Below are positions 27,830 to 36,576 of a DNA stretch of 64,000 nucleotides, piece by piece. Origin of the DNA: Myroides albus (GTDB lineage Bacteria; Bacteroidota; Bacteroidia; Flavobacteriales; Flavobacteriaceae); NCBI RefSeq assembly GCF_009711045.1, contig NZ_WMJX01000004.1, positions 63,259-127,258 of the forward strand. The letters run 5' to 3'. Position 1 is the first letter of the stretch. Each line of letters begins with the position of its first letter. The position numbers were made by a program, and so were the translations under genes. Below the pieces are notes generated by a model, which saw nothing but the letters and a program-made list of their open reading frames with translations, was not told where the DNA came from and ran no database searches.

Positions 27830-27855
27830 ATTTTACAATATAAAACAACTAAGAC

Positions 27856-29064
27856 ATGTTAACAGGAGAGCAAAAACAGTTAATCTTAGCAACAGTACCG
27901 TTGCTAAGAGAAAGGGGATTAGAGTTGACGAAACATTTTTACTTGAGAATGTTTGACCATCATCCTGAGTTAAAAAATGTATTTAATATGGGAAATCAAC
28001 GAGCAGGAAAACAACAAATGGCTTTAGCTATGGCTGTGTTGGGGTATGCAGAGAATATTTCGCAACCCGAAAAGTTGATGTCTGTAGTAGATTTGATTGG
28101 ACATAAACACGCCAGTTTACATATTCAGCCAGAACAGTATGAAATTGTAGGAACGCATCTATTAGCTTCTATTAAAGAAGTTCTTGGTAGTGCTGCTACT
28201 TCTGAAATTGTACAGGCCTGGGCTGTAGCTTATCAACAGTTAGCTGATATCATGATAGGTCACGAACGTAAAATTTATCATGCTAAAGAGAATGAGCAGA
28301 ATAATTGGGTAGGATGGAAAGAGTTTGTCATTAAAAGCAAAGTAGAAGAATCAGATGAGATTACTTCCTTTTATTTAGTTCCCAAGGATGGAGCCTTAGT
28401 TGCTTTACATCAGCCAGGTCAGTATATCAGTGTTAAGGTATTTTTAGAGCAAATAGGCTTAGAGCAAATCAGACAATATTCCATTTCATGTGCTCCTAAT
28501 CACGAGTACTATCGCATATCTGTAAAAAGAGAAGTAGGAAAGCAATTGGATATGAATGGGCTGATTAGTAATTATTTACACGATCATGTAAATGAAGCAG
28601 ATTCTATAATGATTAGTTCGCCATCGGGCAATTTTGTCTTACAAGAGAATAATAGAGATAAAGTGTTTATTAGCGGAGGGATAGGACAAACACCTTTGTT
28701 ATCTATGTTAGAGGCAATTGAATTAAGTGGTAATACTCAGGAAAATATCGTTTGGATTCACGGCTGTAGAAATAAAGAGGTTCAAGCCTTCAAGGATAAG
28801 TTAAATTATATAAGTAATAACTGTGCACAAGTAATGCCTATTTACTTTTATGATCAAACTCCAACTGAAAGTATTCAAGCAAGCGTTTATTCAGGGATAG
28901 TTGATTTATTTGCTATTAAAGAATATACTTTTGACAGTAATGCAGATTATTATTTATGTGGACCTCGTCCGTTTTTAGATAAACAGTTAAGAGATTTAAA
29001 AGCCATGAATATAAATGAGCAACAGATCTTTTATGAAGAGTTTTCTCCTGCGTCATTAGTCTAA
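27856..29064 (+). CDS. hmp: Flavohaemoglobin (nitric oxide dioxygenase)
   Basis: Converts nitric oxide with oxygen and NAD(P)H to nitrate in the cytoplasm. 402 residues, the standard length. The globin domain (1-136) carries Tyr29, Gln53 and the proximal His85 (IGHKH), the expected haem-pocket residues. The FAD domain (about 150-260) has RQYSISCAP, and the NAD domain (about 265-402) has ISGGIGQTPLLSML and YLCGPRPF. A Crp/Fnr regulator gene follows after a terminator, and a palindrome precedes the promoter, so control by nitrosative or oxygen status is likely. Confidence 0.97.
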   Translation: MLTGEQKQLILATVPLLRERGLELTKHFYLRMFDHHPELKNVFNMGNQRAGKQQMALAMAVLGYAENISQPEKLMSVVDLIGHKHASLHIQPEQYEIVGTHLLASIKEVLGSAATSEIVQAWAVAYQQLADIMIGHERKIYHAKENEQNNWVGWKEFVIKSKVEESDEITSFYLVPKDGALVALHQPGQYISVKVFLEQIGLEQIRQYSISCAPNHEYYRISVKREVGKQLDMNGLISNYLHDHVNEADSIMISSPSGNFVLQENNRDKVFISGGIGQTPLLSMLEAIELSGNTQENIVWIHGCRNKEVQAFKDKLNYISNNCAQVMPIYFYDQTPTESIQASVYSGIVDLFAIKEYTFDSNADYYLCGPRPFLDKQLRDLKAMNINEQQIFYEEFSPASLV

Positions 29065-29078
29065 TTTTTTACTTTAAG

Positions 29079-29113
29079 AAAGCGAAAATACCCTTTGTGT
29101 TTTCGCTTTTTTT
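29079..29113 (+). terminator. Terminator after hmp
   Basis: AAAGCGAAAA (29079-29088) pairs with TTTTCGCTTT (29100-29109), followed by a T-run. It separates hmp from the regulator gene. Confidence 0.82.
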
Positions 29114-29138
29114 AATGTATTAGTTTAGCCTTTATTAG

Positions 29139-29146
29139 TAGCTTTG
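29139..29146 (+). promoter_or_regulatory. Candidate -7 box for the Crp/Fnr regulator
   Basis: TAGCTTTG matches TAnnTTTG, 22 bp before the regulator ATG. Together with the hmp terminator it suggests independent transcription. Confidence 0.5.
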
Positions 29147-29168
29147 ACAAAGAGTAAATTAAATAAAC

Positions 29169-29765
29169 ATGATAAGTGTAGAATTATTACTTCAGTATAG
29201 CGCTGAAATTAAAGAATACAAAAAAGGAGAAGTAATATTCCAAGAAGGGCATTACCCAAGTCATTATTACCAAGTACTTCTGGGAAAAGTAAAAATGAAT
29301 AATTACAGTGCAGATGGCAAAGAGTTTATACAGAATATATTTGCTTCAGGGCAAAGTTTTGGTGAACCGCCTTTGTTTATAGACGAATGTTATCCTGCTA
29401 ATGCTATAGCTGTTACCCAAGCCAAAGTAATTCAACTACCTAAAGCAGAGTTCTATGTGATGATGCAAGAAAATAATGAGGTTTCTTTAGCAATAAACAA
29501 AAGCTTGTCAAAGCGCCTTTATTATAAGTCTATTATGGCACCTGATATAGCTACTCAAGACTCTGAGAATCGGATCATGACTTTGTTAAACTATTTAAAG
29601 ACACACCAACATAGTGGAGATGATAATCAGCGACTGTTAATTGATCTGACCAGACAACAGATTGCTGATATGACAGGTCTTAGGGTAGAGACGGTTATTA
29701 GAACTCTTAAAAGGTTAGAGAGTATTGATAAAGTAGAAATTGTCAATAGCAAGATTGTCATCTGA
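29169..29765 (+). CDS. Crp/Fnr family transcriptional regulator
   Basis: 198 residues. The cyclic-nucleotide-binding-like beta-roll is at about 10-110 (GEVIFQEGHYPSHYYQVLLG and GQSFGEPPLF). A dimer helix follows, then the winged helix at about 150-198 with recognition region TRQQIADMTGLRVETVIRTL. It lacks the N-terminal cysteine cluster of FNR, so it is not an iron-sulfur sensor of that type. A haem or another effector is possible. Placement next to hmp suggests it senses nitric oxide or related stress, as DNR/NnrR/HcpR regulators do. Confidence 0.92.
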   Translation: MISVELLLQYSAEIKEYKKGEVIFQEGHYPSHYYQVLLGKVKMNNYSADGKEFIQNIFASGQSFGEPPLFIDECYPANAIAVTQAKVIQLPKAEFYVMMQENNEVSLAINKSLSKRLYYKSIMAPDIATQDSENRIMTLLNYLKTHQHSGDDNQRLLIDLTRQQIADMTGLRVETVIRTLKRLESIDKVEIVNSKIVI

Positions 29766-29803
29766 TTTAAAACCTTTGCTTGCTTTAAGAAATTCATTCT
29801 ATT

Positions 29804-29818
29804 GTGATAAATTATCAC
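29804..29818. promoter_or_regulatory. 15-bp perfect palindrome upstream of the DUF4132 operon
   Basis: GTGATAA-A-TTATCAC lies between the Crp/Fnr regulator and the small gene at 29883, about 40 bp before a near-consensus -7 box (TATCTTTC at 29853-29860). It shares TGA...TCA half-site cores with the hmp palindrome, but with one more spacer base. Candidate operator of the neighbouring regulator. Confidence 0.45.
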
Positions 29819-29882
29819 TACATATTGCTTTTTACTTTTATTTCAAATTCCTTATCTTTCCTCTTTGAAAAAGAAAGAGATT

Positions 29883-30320
29883 ATGGCTGTAAAGCAAGTG
29901 AATATACAGATCAAACAATTGAATAGACTAAGTACTAAGGTAGAAGAACTGGCCATAGTGATAGTAGTGCCTACAGAAGCAGTCACGGTAAGAGAGTTTC
30001 TTCGTGCCGTAGTGATACAGCAGGTAGAGCAACACATACAGAAGTTCAAACAGCGCGATACTGTAGCGCAATTAACCACTACACAAGAAGCATTAGATAC
30101 TATTTTGTTTAGTAGTAAACTTCGCTTCAAGTCACCTGAGAAGTACAGAGATATCGATATAGCAGAAGAAGTACAGCGCGTGATACAGGCGTATGAAGAT
30201 CAGTTGTTCTTATTGTTTTATGCAGAGCGAGAGTTACTGTCATTAGAAGAGGTCATTGTATTAAATGATACAGATGCCTTTGTCTTTATTCCCCTTAATT
30301 TTTTAAAAAATAGTTTTTAA
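29883..30320 (+). CDS. Small protein of unknown function paired with the DUF4132 protein
   Basis: 145 residues from the ATG at 29883. An earlier TTG-initiated reading from 29865 is less likely. The N-terminal 50 residues read strand-strand-helix: VNIQIKQLNRL, then LAIVIVVPTEAVTVREFLRA, then a long helix. This is the beta-beta-alpha opening of beta-grasp (ubiquitin-like) folds. The C-terminal half is helical with a final strand, ending LNFLKNSF without a Gly-Gly. I do not recognise a named family. The gene is 10 bp upstream of the 1687-residue DUF4132 gene, so the products are probably partners. Confidence 0.75.
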   Translation: MAVKQVNIQIKQLNRLSTKVEELAIVIVVPTEAVTVREFLRAVVIQQVEQHIQKFKQRDTVAQLTTTQEALDTILFSSKLRFKSPEKYRDIDIAEEVQRVIQAYEDQLFLLFYAERELLSLEEVIVLNDTDAFVFIPLNFLKNSF

Positions 30321-30330
30321 ACAGACCCCG

Positions 30331-33300
30331 ATGAATAATAATATTGTAACTATACTAAGAGACCATCAAGTAGAGAACCGTACTTACGCAGAGATGCATA
30401 AGGAGCTTTATGCGATGGTGTATAACGAGGATTATGTAGGTATGAAATTAGAACCACATATTGCTGTGTTAGGACTACATTTTACTGGCAATAGCAGTGA
30501 TCCGGAAGATTCTATTTATAGCCCTAAGGTATTTACGCGTTATGATGAGAGTTTTGTAGAGATATTAGTAAATAATTCTGTTGGAATGTGGAGAGAAACG
30601 GAGTATTACGCTTTATTGGTATACTTTTTTGGAGAGAGGTTAGCGCCTTGGGTACAGGAATTATTAGATCGAGTGGATCAGTATATCTTAGGAGGACAAT
30701 ATGATATAAAAGAAGCGACATGGCGTAATCAAGAGCATTCTTTCTTAAAGCAATGTAATGTTATTTCAGGACTGTTAAATGGTATTTCGTTCTATGATAA
30801 TTATGATTATGATTCTTATAGTGTAGAGTTGCCACTTCATAAGCAGGTGGAGTATAGTATGCACCTCTCGCTACCTAACTATCTTCCTTATCTATGGGCA
30901 GTGGCTTTAGATAAGGGAGATGTGGAATTAAGCAAAACAGTTGAGGATATCTGTGATGGAGATAATGAGTATGGGCGATGGACACCTTCTTTTTTATTGA
31001 TGTTAATGGCATCAAAACAATCAAAGTATTGGGAGAAGGTAAAAGATATTCTTGTAAATGCAGGGCGCGAAGAGGGAATTAGACAAGATATTACAAGGTT
31101 GTTATCACATGTACAGGTAGCTAACTTAAAGTATTTTTTAGAAGTTATTCTCTCTTATAACTTAGTGCGTTATGAAGCAGTGCGTACAGAGTTACCATAC
31201 CACTTTAGAAGTCATGTAGAGGATGACAAACAAGATAATGTAAAGCGACTATGTGAGTTGATGATTTATACTATAAATCACTATGAGTATTTTGATGATA
31301 AAGAATTATCTACATTCAACGAAAAAGAGTTTTACGCATTGATGCACTGTTATCTGTGGATACACAGAGAGATAGCATTTGACTTTGTAGAGAGTGCATT
31401 TGAGCAAGTAAAGCGCAAGTTTCAGCTTGTAATATTAGAGTTCTTACCTAACTTTAATGAATATACGGTAGAGTCTGTTCTATTTAGTAAAGTATTAGCA
31501 AGTAGAGATCAAGAGTTTATCGCTATGCTTCTAAACCGAATAAACCAATATTTGGAAGGAAGCAGATCTTCAAGGTATTTTATACAACAAGAAAATTATA
31601 AGGAGGTCTATCAGGTATTTTATGACTTATATAAGCAGTATAAAAGTGGAGAGACACTTATCTTAAAGAGTAGTGTAATACCAGATTACTACAGAAGCTT
31701 TGAATTGAATAAAGAAGAGTTGTTGACTTCACTTTTGTATCTAACAGAAGAATCATCAGAAAAGGCGAGACTGTTTATTGATAAGCGAAACACTTTTACT
31801 ACAGAGTTTAAAGAAGAATTATTAAATGTCTTGTTGTTTGAAGCTAAAGAATATGGGCTTCAGGGATATGGATATAGTTTTACAGGAGAGATACAGCCTA
31901 CCTATGAAGTACAAAATGAGTTAGCTTTCGCTTATTTGAAAGAGCGCAAAGAAACAATAGCCTTTGGCTGTATGCGCTTTTTAGCAATCGCTACTTTATC
32001 AAGTAAAGACGAAGAAGAAATAGTAGCATACTTTAAAAGAAAGTTTAAAAAGGCACAACAGCACTTTATCCGTTTATTAATCTCAAGACAAGATGATTTT
32101 AAGGATAGACTATTAGAGCAATTGATACTGAGTGATGATGTGAATCAACGCTTAACCGCAATGGAAGGACTATTGGTACTTGCTCAGAGAGATGAAATAC
32201 ATCATCAGTTAGGTATTTGGCTTGCACAGTTAGATGCTCTGGATATTAAATATTCAAAACAGGAAGAAGAATACTTAGTACTCTTGCGCGACTATGGACG
32301 TCAAGCAGAACAAGGACAAGATACAGATATAGCATTATACGATGCTACTGTGGTGAGTGCTATCACATTGCCTTTAGTGGAAGAGAATACTTTATTTAGT
32401 CAGCGCATTGCACATAATTGGGGACTTTCTAAGAAATGGGAGGAGGTAGTACGTGAGTTAGATAGTCTTGAGCAGTTGATAAAACAATATGCTACGTATG
32501 AATATGAACATTTTAATTATGGAAAAGCAGAGAAGGTACTCTTAGCAACGCACTTCACGAAGATGCATGGTTATGCAGATGATGGCAAATGGACAGCAGA
32601 ACAGCACTTCCAAGATTACCCACTGTATGAAGTATGGCAGCAGTGGTACATGGATAGTAAGTTGGATACTTTAGACTTATTCTTACTGCATTGTGCTACT
32701 TTAAAAACAGAGGTTCCAGATTTAGTAAAACCGTTATTAGAAGGGAAGTTACCTTATTTTTATAATGAACTCTCAGCTAAATATGACAACTATTGGTATG
32801 CGATGGGAACGGTGTTTACTTGCCTAACCTATCAGTATCCATTTAAAGAAAAAACAGCCTATTGTTTAGATGGTTTAAAAACAATCTATAACAGTGTTAC
32901 TCAAGAGGTTTTAGATATAGAAATACGCACTTGTGTTTATGGAGAAGAGTATAACTATACATGGGTAGATTATACAGATTTATCTTGGTATGCAGAGTTT
33001 ATATCTATAGAGGACTTAACAGAAGAACAGTGTTTAGCATATTTCAAACTATTGCGTTGGCGTCAATTGAATTGTAATAAAGCAGATGATAGTTATTATC
33101 TGTTGCCTTTTGAATTGATGGCTTTTGCCTGTGATAAGAATGAAATTACGCGAGATGAGTTTATACAGTATTTAGTTGCCATAGATAATAGAAAGACTTA
33201 TTTCAGTTCAATGTTACCTGCTTTGACAAAGCGATTTATAACTGATAAAGTAGAGCAAGTCTTAGTTGAGTTTAAAGCGTATTATTTACAACAGGTTATG

Positions 33301-35394
33301 GATAGGGATAACCCTACGACTAAGGTATTTGATATTGTCTTTGACTTTCAGGAGATAGAAGGAATGCAGTATTTCTTTGGGTTATTGCATAAGGTAAAAA
33401 CGGCTGGGATTTCACAAGAAAGTATTTATTACTATGCTGAGATGCAAATCACGATTAAGGAATTAGGGCAAATCTATAGTAAACTTATTCGTAGAACAAC
33501 ACCTCTAAGTACTGATACTCAAGAGATGTTTAATGCACAAGTAGCAGAGATAAACTTCAGTGCAGCACAATGGATAGAGGTGGCTGTAGCATGTCCGCAG
33601 TGGATAAAGTACATCACATCTTACTTAGACTGGCAAGGATTAGAGTCTGCAATATGGTGGCTGTTCGCTCATCTGCTGGACAATCAACAAGAAGAGGAAC
33701 GAAACAAGATACAAAAACAGATACAACGCTATTCTGCTATAGCGTTAGAGGAGTTTGAAGCAGGTGTAGTAGATATAGATTGGTTCTTTAGTTTTTATCA
33801 CGTATTAGGAGAAGAACGTTGGCAGATGCTTTATGACTCAACTAAGTTTATGGCTGTAGAGGGACATACTCGTGTGAAGCTGTATGCAGATGTACTCTTG
33901 GGCAAGGTATCTATGAAAGACTTGAAAACAAAAGTTCTCTCTAAACGCGATAGAAACTATGTACGTGCATGTGGTTTGTTTCCCTTATCTGAGACAGATA
34001 GAGAAGGAGATCTGATGGATAGATATGAGTTATTAGAACAGTTTAAAAAAGGTTCTAAGAAGTATGGAGCTATGCGCCAAGAGAATGACTTAAAGATCTA
34101 TAACGTAGCGATGCAGAACATCGCAAGGGCAGCTGGGTATACTGATGCAGTGCGCTTTCAATGGTCTATGGAGAGTGTACAAGTGCAGTCTATTCTGGAG
34201 AACTACAAGGAATTGGTATTAGATGAGTATACATTCTCTTTGACTGTATCTGATCAGGGAAAAGTAGAGTTGACGGTGAAGAGTAAAGGGGATAAACCTT
34301 TAAAAGCGATACCTGCTAAACTGAAAAAGAATGAACAAATCATAGATTTAGTAGAACGTCAGAAGGCACTGAAAGAACAGTATAGTCGCTCTCGTGTGAA
34401 CTTAGAGCAGGCCATGCTAAGACAGGATGTGTTCTCTTATGCAGAGATGCAGAAGTTGTTACTGCACCCGATTATTAAACACCACTTGGCTAAGTTAGTT
34501 TTTAAGTGTGGTGAGGTTTACGGTTTGTTTGTAGAGGGAGTATTTACTACTATGGATGGAGAGGTAATGGAGGTGAAAGGAGAGGAAGAGTTCGTAATAG
34601 CACATTGTTATGATTTATATCAAAGTGGGCAGTGGGTCAACATACAGGCCTATTTGTTTGATAAACAAATAGAACAGCCCTTTAAGCAAGTGTTTAGAGA
34701 GTTGTATTTACACAACGAAGCAGAAGAAACAAGTATAGGTAGTTCTAATCGCTATGCTGGCTATCAGGTTAAAGATAATCAGACTTTAGGATTGTTTAAG
34801 ACCAGAAACTGGCAATATGAATATTATGCTAATTACAGTAAGCTGTATTTTGATGAGGATATTCGCGTTGAAGTTTATATTGACTATTCAGGGGGAAGCA
34901 ATGCAGATTATGGAGACTATGTCAGCTTAGAACATATCTTATTCACTAAAGCTTCTACCGATGAAGTAATTGCCTTAAGAGAGGTTAATCCTATTGTCTT
35001 TAGTGAGGTAATGAGAGACCTGGACTTGGTAGTAAGTGTCGCTTATGTAGGAGGAGTAGATCCAGAGACGAGTCTATCTACTGTACAGATGCGCATGGCT
35101 GTTGTCAGAGAAACAGCACGATTATTGAAACTAACAAATATAGAGTATAAAGAACGTCACCTTGTTATCACAGGGACTAAGGGAACCTATAGCTTACATG
35201 TCGGTAGTGGTGTGATTCACTTGATACCAGGAAAACACTTGTATATCGAGCCTGTACATACACAGGATAGAGGGAAGTTGTTCTTACCTTTTGTAGATGA
35301 TGATCCTAAGACTATTGAGATTGTATCTAAAGCTTTAATTCTATCCAGAGATGGCAGTATCAGAGATACAGGGATATTAAGACAGATAGAGTAG
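30331..35394 (+). CDS. Giant DUF4132 domain protein (MolR/YehI-like)
   Basis: 1687 residues without signal peptide or membrane segments, so cytoplasmic. Most of the protein (about 1-1240) is helical-repeat-like, rich in Tyr, Leu and Glu. The DUF4132 region is at about 1265-1430, with AAGYTDAVRFQW, IPAKLKKNEQIIDLVERQ and LLHPIIKHHLAKLVFKCG. The conserved C-terminus is LFLPFVDDDPKTIEIVSKAL. E. coli relatives are YehI and the so-called molybdate regulator MolR; their function is unproven. No WGR domain is seen. It is co-transcribed with the small gene upstream and ends in a very stable terminator. Confidence 0.88.
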   Translation: MNNNIVTILRDHQVENRTYAEMHKELYAMVYNEDYVGMKLEPHIAVLGLHFTGNSSDPEDSIYSPKVFTRYDESFVEILVNNSVGMWRETEYYALLVYFFGERLAPWVQELLDRVDQYILGGQYDIKEATWRNQEHSFLKQCNVISGLLNGISFYDNYDYDSYSVELPLHKQVEYSMHLSLPNYLPYLWAVALDKGDVELSKTVEDICDGDNEYGRWTPSFLLMLMASKQSKYWEKVKDILVNAGREEGIRQDITRLLSHVQVANLKYFLEVILSYNLVRYEAVRTELPYHFRSHVEDDKQDNVKRLCELMIYTINHYEYFDDKELSTFNEKEFYALMHCYLWIHREIAFDFVESAFEQVKRKFQLVILEFLPNFNEYTVESVLFSKVLASRDQEFIAMLLNRINQYLEGSRSSRYFIQQENYKEVYQVFYDLYKQYKSGETLILKSSVIPDYYRSFELNKEELLTSLLYLTEESSEKARLFIDKRNTFTTEFKEELLNVLLFEAKEYGLQGYGYSFTGEIQPTYEVQNELAFAYLKERKETIAFGCMRFLAIATLSSKDEEEIVAYFKRKFKKAQQHFIRLLISRQDDFKDRLLEQLILSDDVNQRLTAMEGLLVLAQRDEIHHQLGIWLAQLDALDIKYSKQEEEYLVLLRDYGRQAEQGQDTDIALYDATVVSAITLPLVEENTLFSQRIAHNWGLSKKWEEVVRELDSLEQLIKQYATYEYEHFNYGKAEKVLLATHFTKMHGYADDGKWTAEQHFQDYPLYEVWQQWYMDSKLDTLDLFLLHCATLKTEVPDLVKPLLEGKLPYFYNELSAKYDNYWYAMGTVFTCLTYQYPFKEKTAYCLDGLKTIYNSVTQEVLDIEIRTCVYGEEYNYTWVDYTDLSWYAEFISIEDLTEEQCLAYFKLLRWRQLNCNKADDSYYLLPFELMAFACDKNEITRDEFIQYLVAIDNRKTYFSSMLPALTKRFITDKVEQVLVEFKAYYLQQVMDRDNPTTKVFDIVFDFQEIEGMQYFFGLLHKVKTAGISQESIYYYAEMQITIKELGQIYSKLIRRTTPLSTDTQEMFNAQVAEINFSAAQWIEVAVACPQWIKYITSYLDWQGLESAIWWLFAHLLDNQQEEERNKIQKQIQRYSAIALEEFEAGVVDIDWFFSFYHVLGEERWQMLYDSTKFMAVEGHTRVKLYADVLLGKVSMKDLKTKVLSKRDRNYVRACGLFPLSETDREGDLMDRYELLEQFKKGSKKYGAMRQENDLKIYNVAMQNIARAAGYTDAVRFQWSMESVQVQSILENYKELVLDEYTFSLTVSDQGKVELTVKSKGDKPLKAIPAKLKKNEQIIDLVERQKALKEQYSRSRVNLEQAMLRQDVFSYAEMQKLLLHPIIKHHLAKLVFKCGEVYGLFVEGVFTTMDGEVMEVKGEEEFVIAHCYDLYQSGQWVNIQAYLFDKQIEQPFKQVFRELYLHNEAEETSIGSSNRYAGYQVKDNQTLGLFKTRNWQYEYYANYSKLYFDEDIRVEVYIDYSGGSNADYGDYVSLEHILFTKASTDEVIALREVNPIVFSEVMRDLDLVVSVAYVGGVDPETSLSTVQMRMAVVRETARLLKLTNIEYKERHLVITGTKGTYSLHVGSGVIHLIPGKHLYIEPVHTQDRGKLFLPFVDDDPKTIEIVSKALILSRDGSIRDTGILRQIE

Positions 35395-35438
35395 AATAAA
35401 CTAAGGCTGAGTAGTTTTATACTCAGCCTTAGTTTATT
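35395..35438. terminator. Very stable bidirectional terminator after the DUF4132 gene
   Basis: 35395-35413 and 35420-35438 form a perfect 19-bp stem with a 6-nt loop (core CTAAGGCTGAGTA / TACTCAGCCTTAG). It lies between the convergent DUF4132 and lipoprotein genes. Confidence 0.85.
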
Positions 35439-35461
35439 AATATTGTTTTTGAGATATAGTA

Positions 35462-36427
35462 TTATTCTACAATATTAAGTTGATATCTCATGAATATGTT
35501 TTTTTGTTCCTCAAATTCATTACTTGCTTTACTGAAAGTAAAATCGTTAGGGTGTTTTTTAGCAAACTCTGATTTTAGTTTGTTTAGTTCACTTCCCATA
35601 AGAACTTCTTTAAAACCATCAGTAGATTTACTTCCCTTAGCATCTAACCATTGATTAAATTTTTGTACTTGTGCCTCTAATGCTTTTTTGTATTCAGGAT
35701 CAGAGATATCGTTTAGCAAGGTTAGATCTATTTTTGCTTTTGGTAATGAAGCATAAGGTGTTTTCTCGACTAAGAATTCTATTGTAGCATCATTCACCGT
35801 TTTAAGATAGTCTTTAAATTCTTGTTCTCTGAATATTTTGTAAGCAGTCTCTTGGAATTTCCCTGCTTGATAGTTAGGGTCATTTAATAGACTGCGGTTA
35901 CTTCTTGTGATAATAGAGGGAGTTAAGGTTAAACCTTCAGGCATAGGTTCATCTAAATTATACTTCCAATCAAAGTCATGTTTGTCAATAATTAGCTTAT
36001 TACAAGGTTTGAAAGGAATAAATACAGTCACGATAGAATCGTTTATTTTTAAACGAACAGAGTCACTTTGTGTTCCTATAGCCCATTCAATGAATTCTTC
36101 AGTAGCTCGTTCATCATTTTCATTTATAAATAGTTGTTTGTAAAATATGTAAGTGCTCTGTGTAGGATTGATAATCGCTTGTCCTTTATTGACACGACCA
36201 CCATTGTGAATAGTGATTTCTTGATCGTTGTATTTAAGTTGGTGTTTACCATATTCCAAGGAAATTTGTATCATAGTTACAGGTGGAATATCATAAGCAG
36301 TATCATCGATATAGACAGTGATAGGTTCTTCTGTTGGATTGTCTATCCAATAATCGTTGGAACTACTATTACAAGAGGTAAATAGTGCACTTATAGATAT
36401 TAAGCACAATAAGATTAATTTTTTCAT
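35462..36427 (-). CDS. Lipoprotein of unknown function
   Basis: 321 residues. Lipoprotein signal MKKLILLCLISISALFTSC gives Cys19. A short beta-sandwich-like, PEGA-like segment follows (YWIDNPTEEPITVYIDDTAY, about 26-75, including YGKHQLKYNDQEI), then a mostly helical C-terminal half (about 195-320). No family is recognised. It is the only leftward gene in the 29.8-42.6 kb accessory cluster. Confidence 0.7.
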   Translation of the reverse strand: MKKLILLCLISISALFTSCNSSSNDYWIDNPTEEPITVYIDDTAYDIPPVTMIQISLEYGKHQLKYNDQEITIHNGGRVNKGQAIINPTQSTYIFYKQLFINENDERATEEFIEWAIGTQSDSVRLKINDSIVTVFIPFKPCNKLIIDKHDFDWKYNLDEPMPEGLTLTPSIITRSNRSLLNDPNYQAGKFQETAYKIFREQEFKDYLKTVNDATIEFLVEKTPYASLPKAKIDLTLLNDISDPEYKKALEAQVQKFNQWLDAKGSKSTDGFKEVLMGSELNKLKSEFAKKHPNDFTFSKASNEFEEQKNIFMRYQLNIVE

Positions 36428-36576
36428 TTAGTGTAATTTTTGTACAAAGATACTTATTATTTAAGAATAAGGTTGTTATATTGTTGATTATCAAAAGGGT
36501 ATTTAAGTAGTATTGCTTGTTTTTTGTTAAGGAATGTAAGAGGATTTTAAATATATTTGAAAGGATTTAATGTATT

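Noticed and set aside
30331..35394. Reading the giant protein as a polymorphic toxin, with the SUKH-like protein as its immunity partner
   Set aside because: No secretion signal, no RHS/filamentous repeats and no toxin C-terminus; DUF4132 ends are conserved and the SUKH-like gene is distant.
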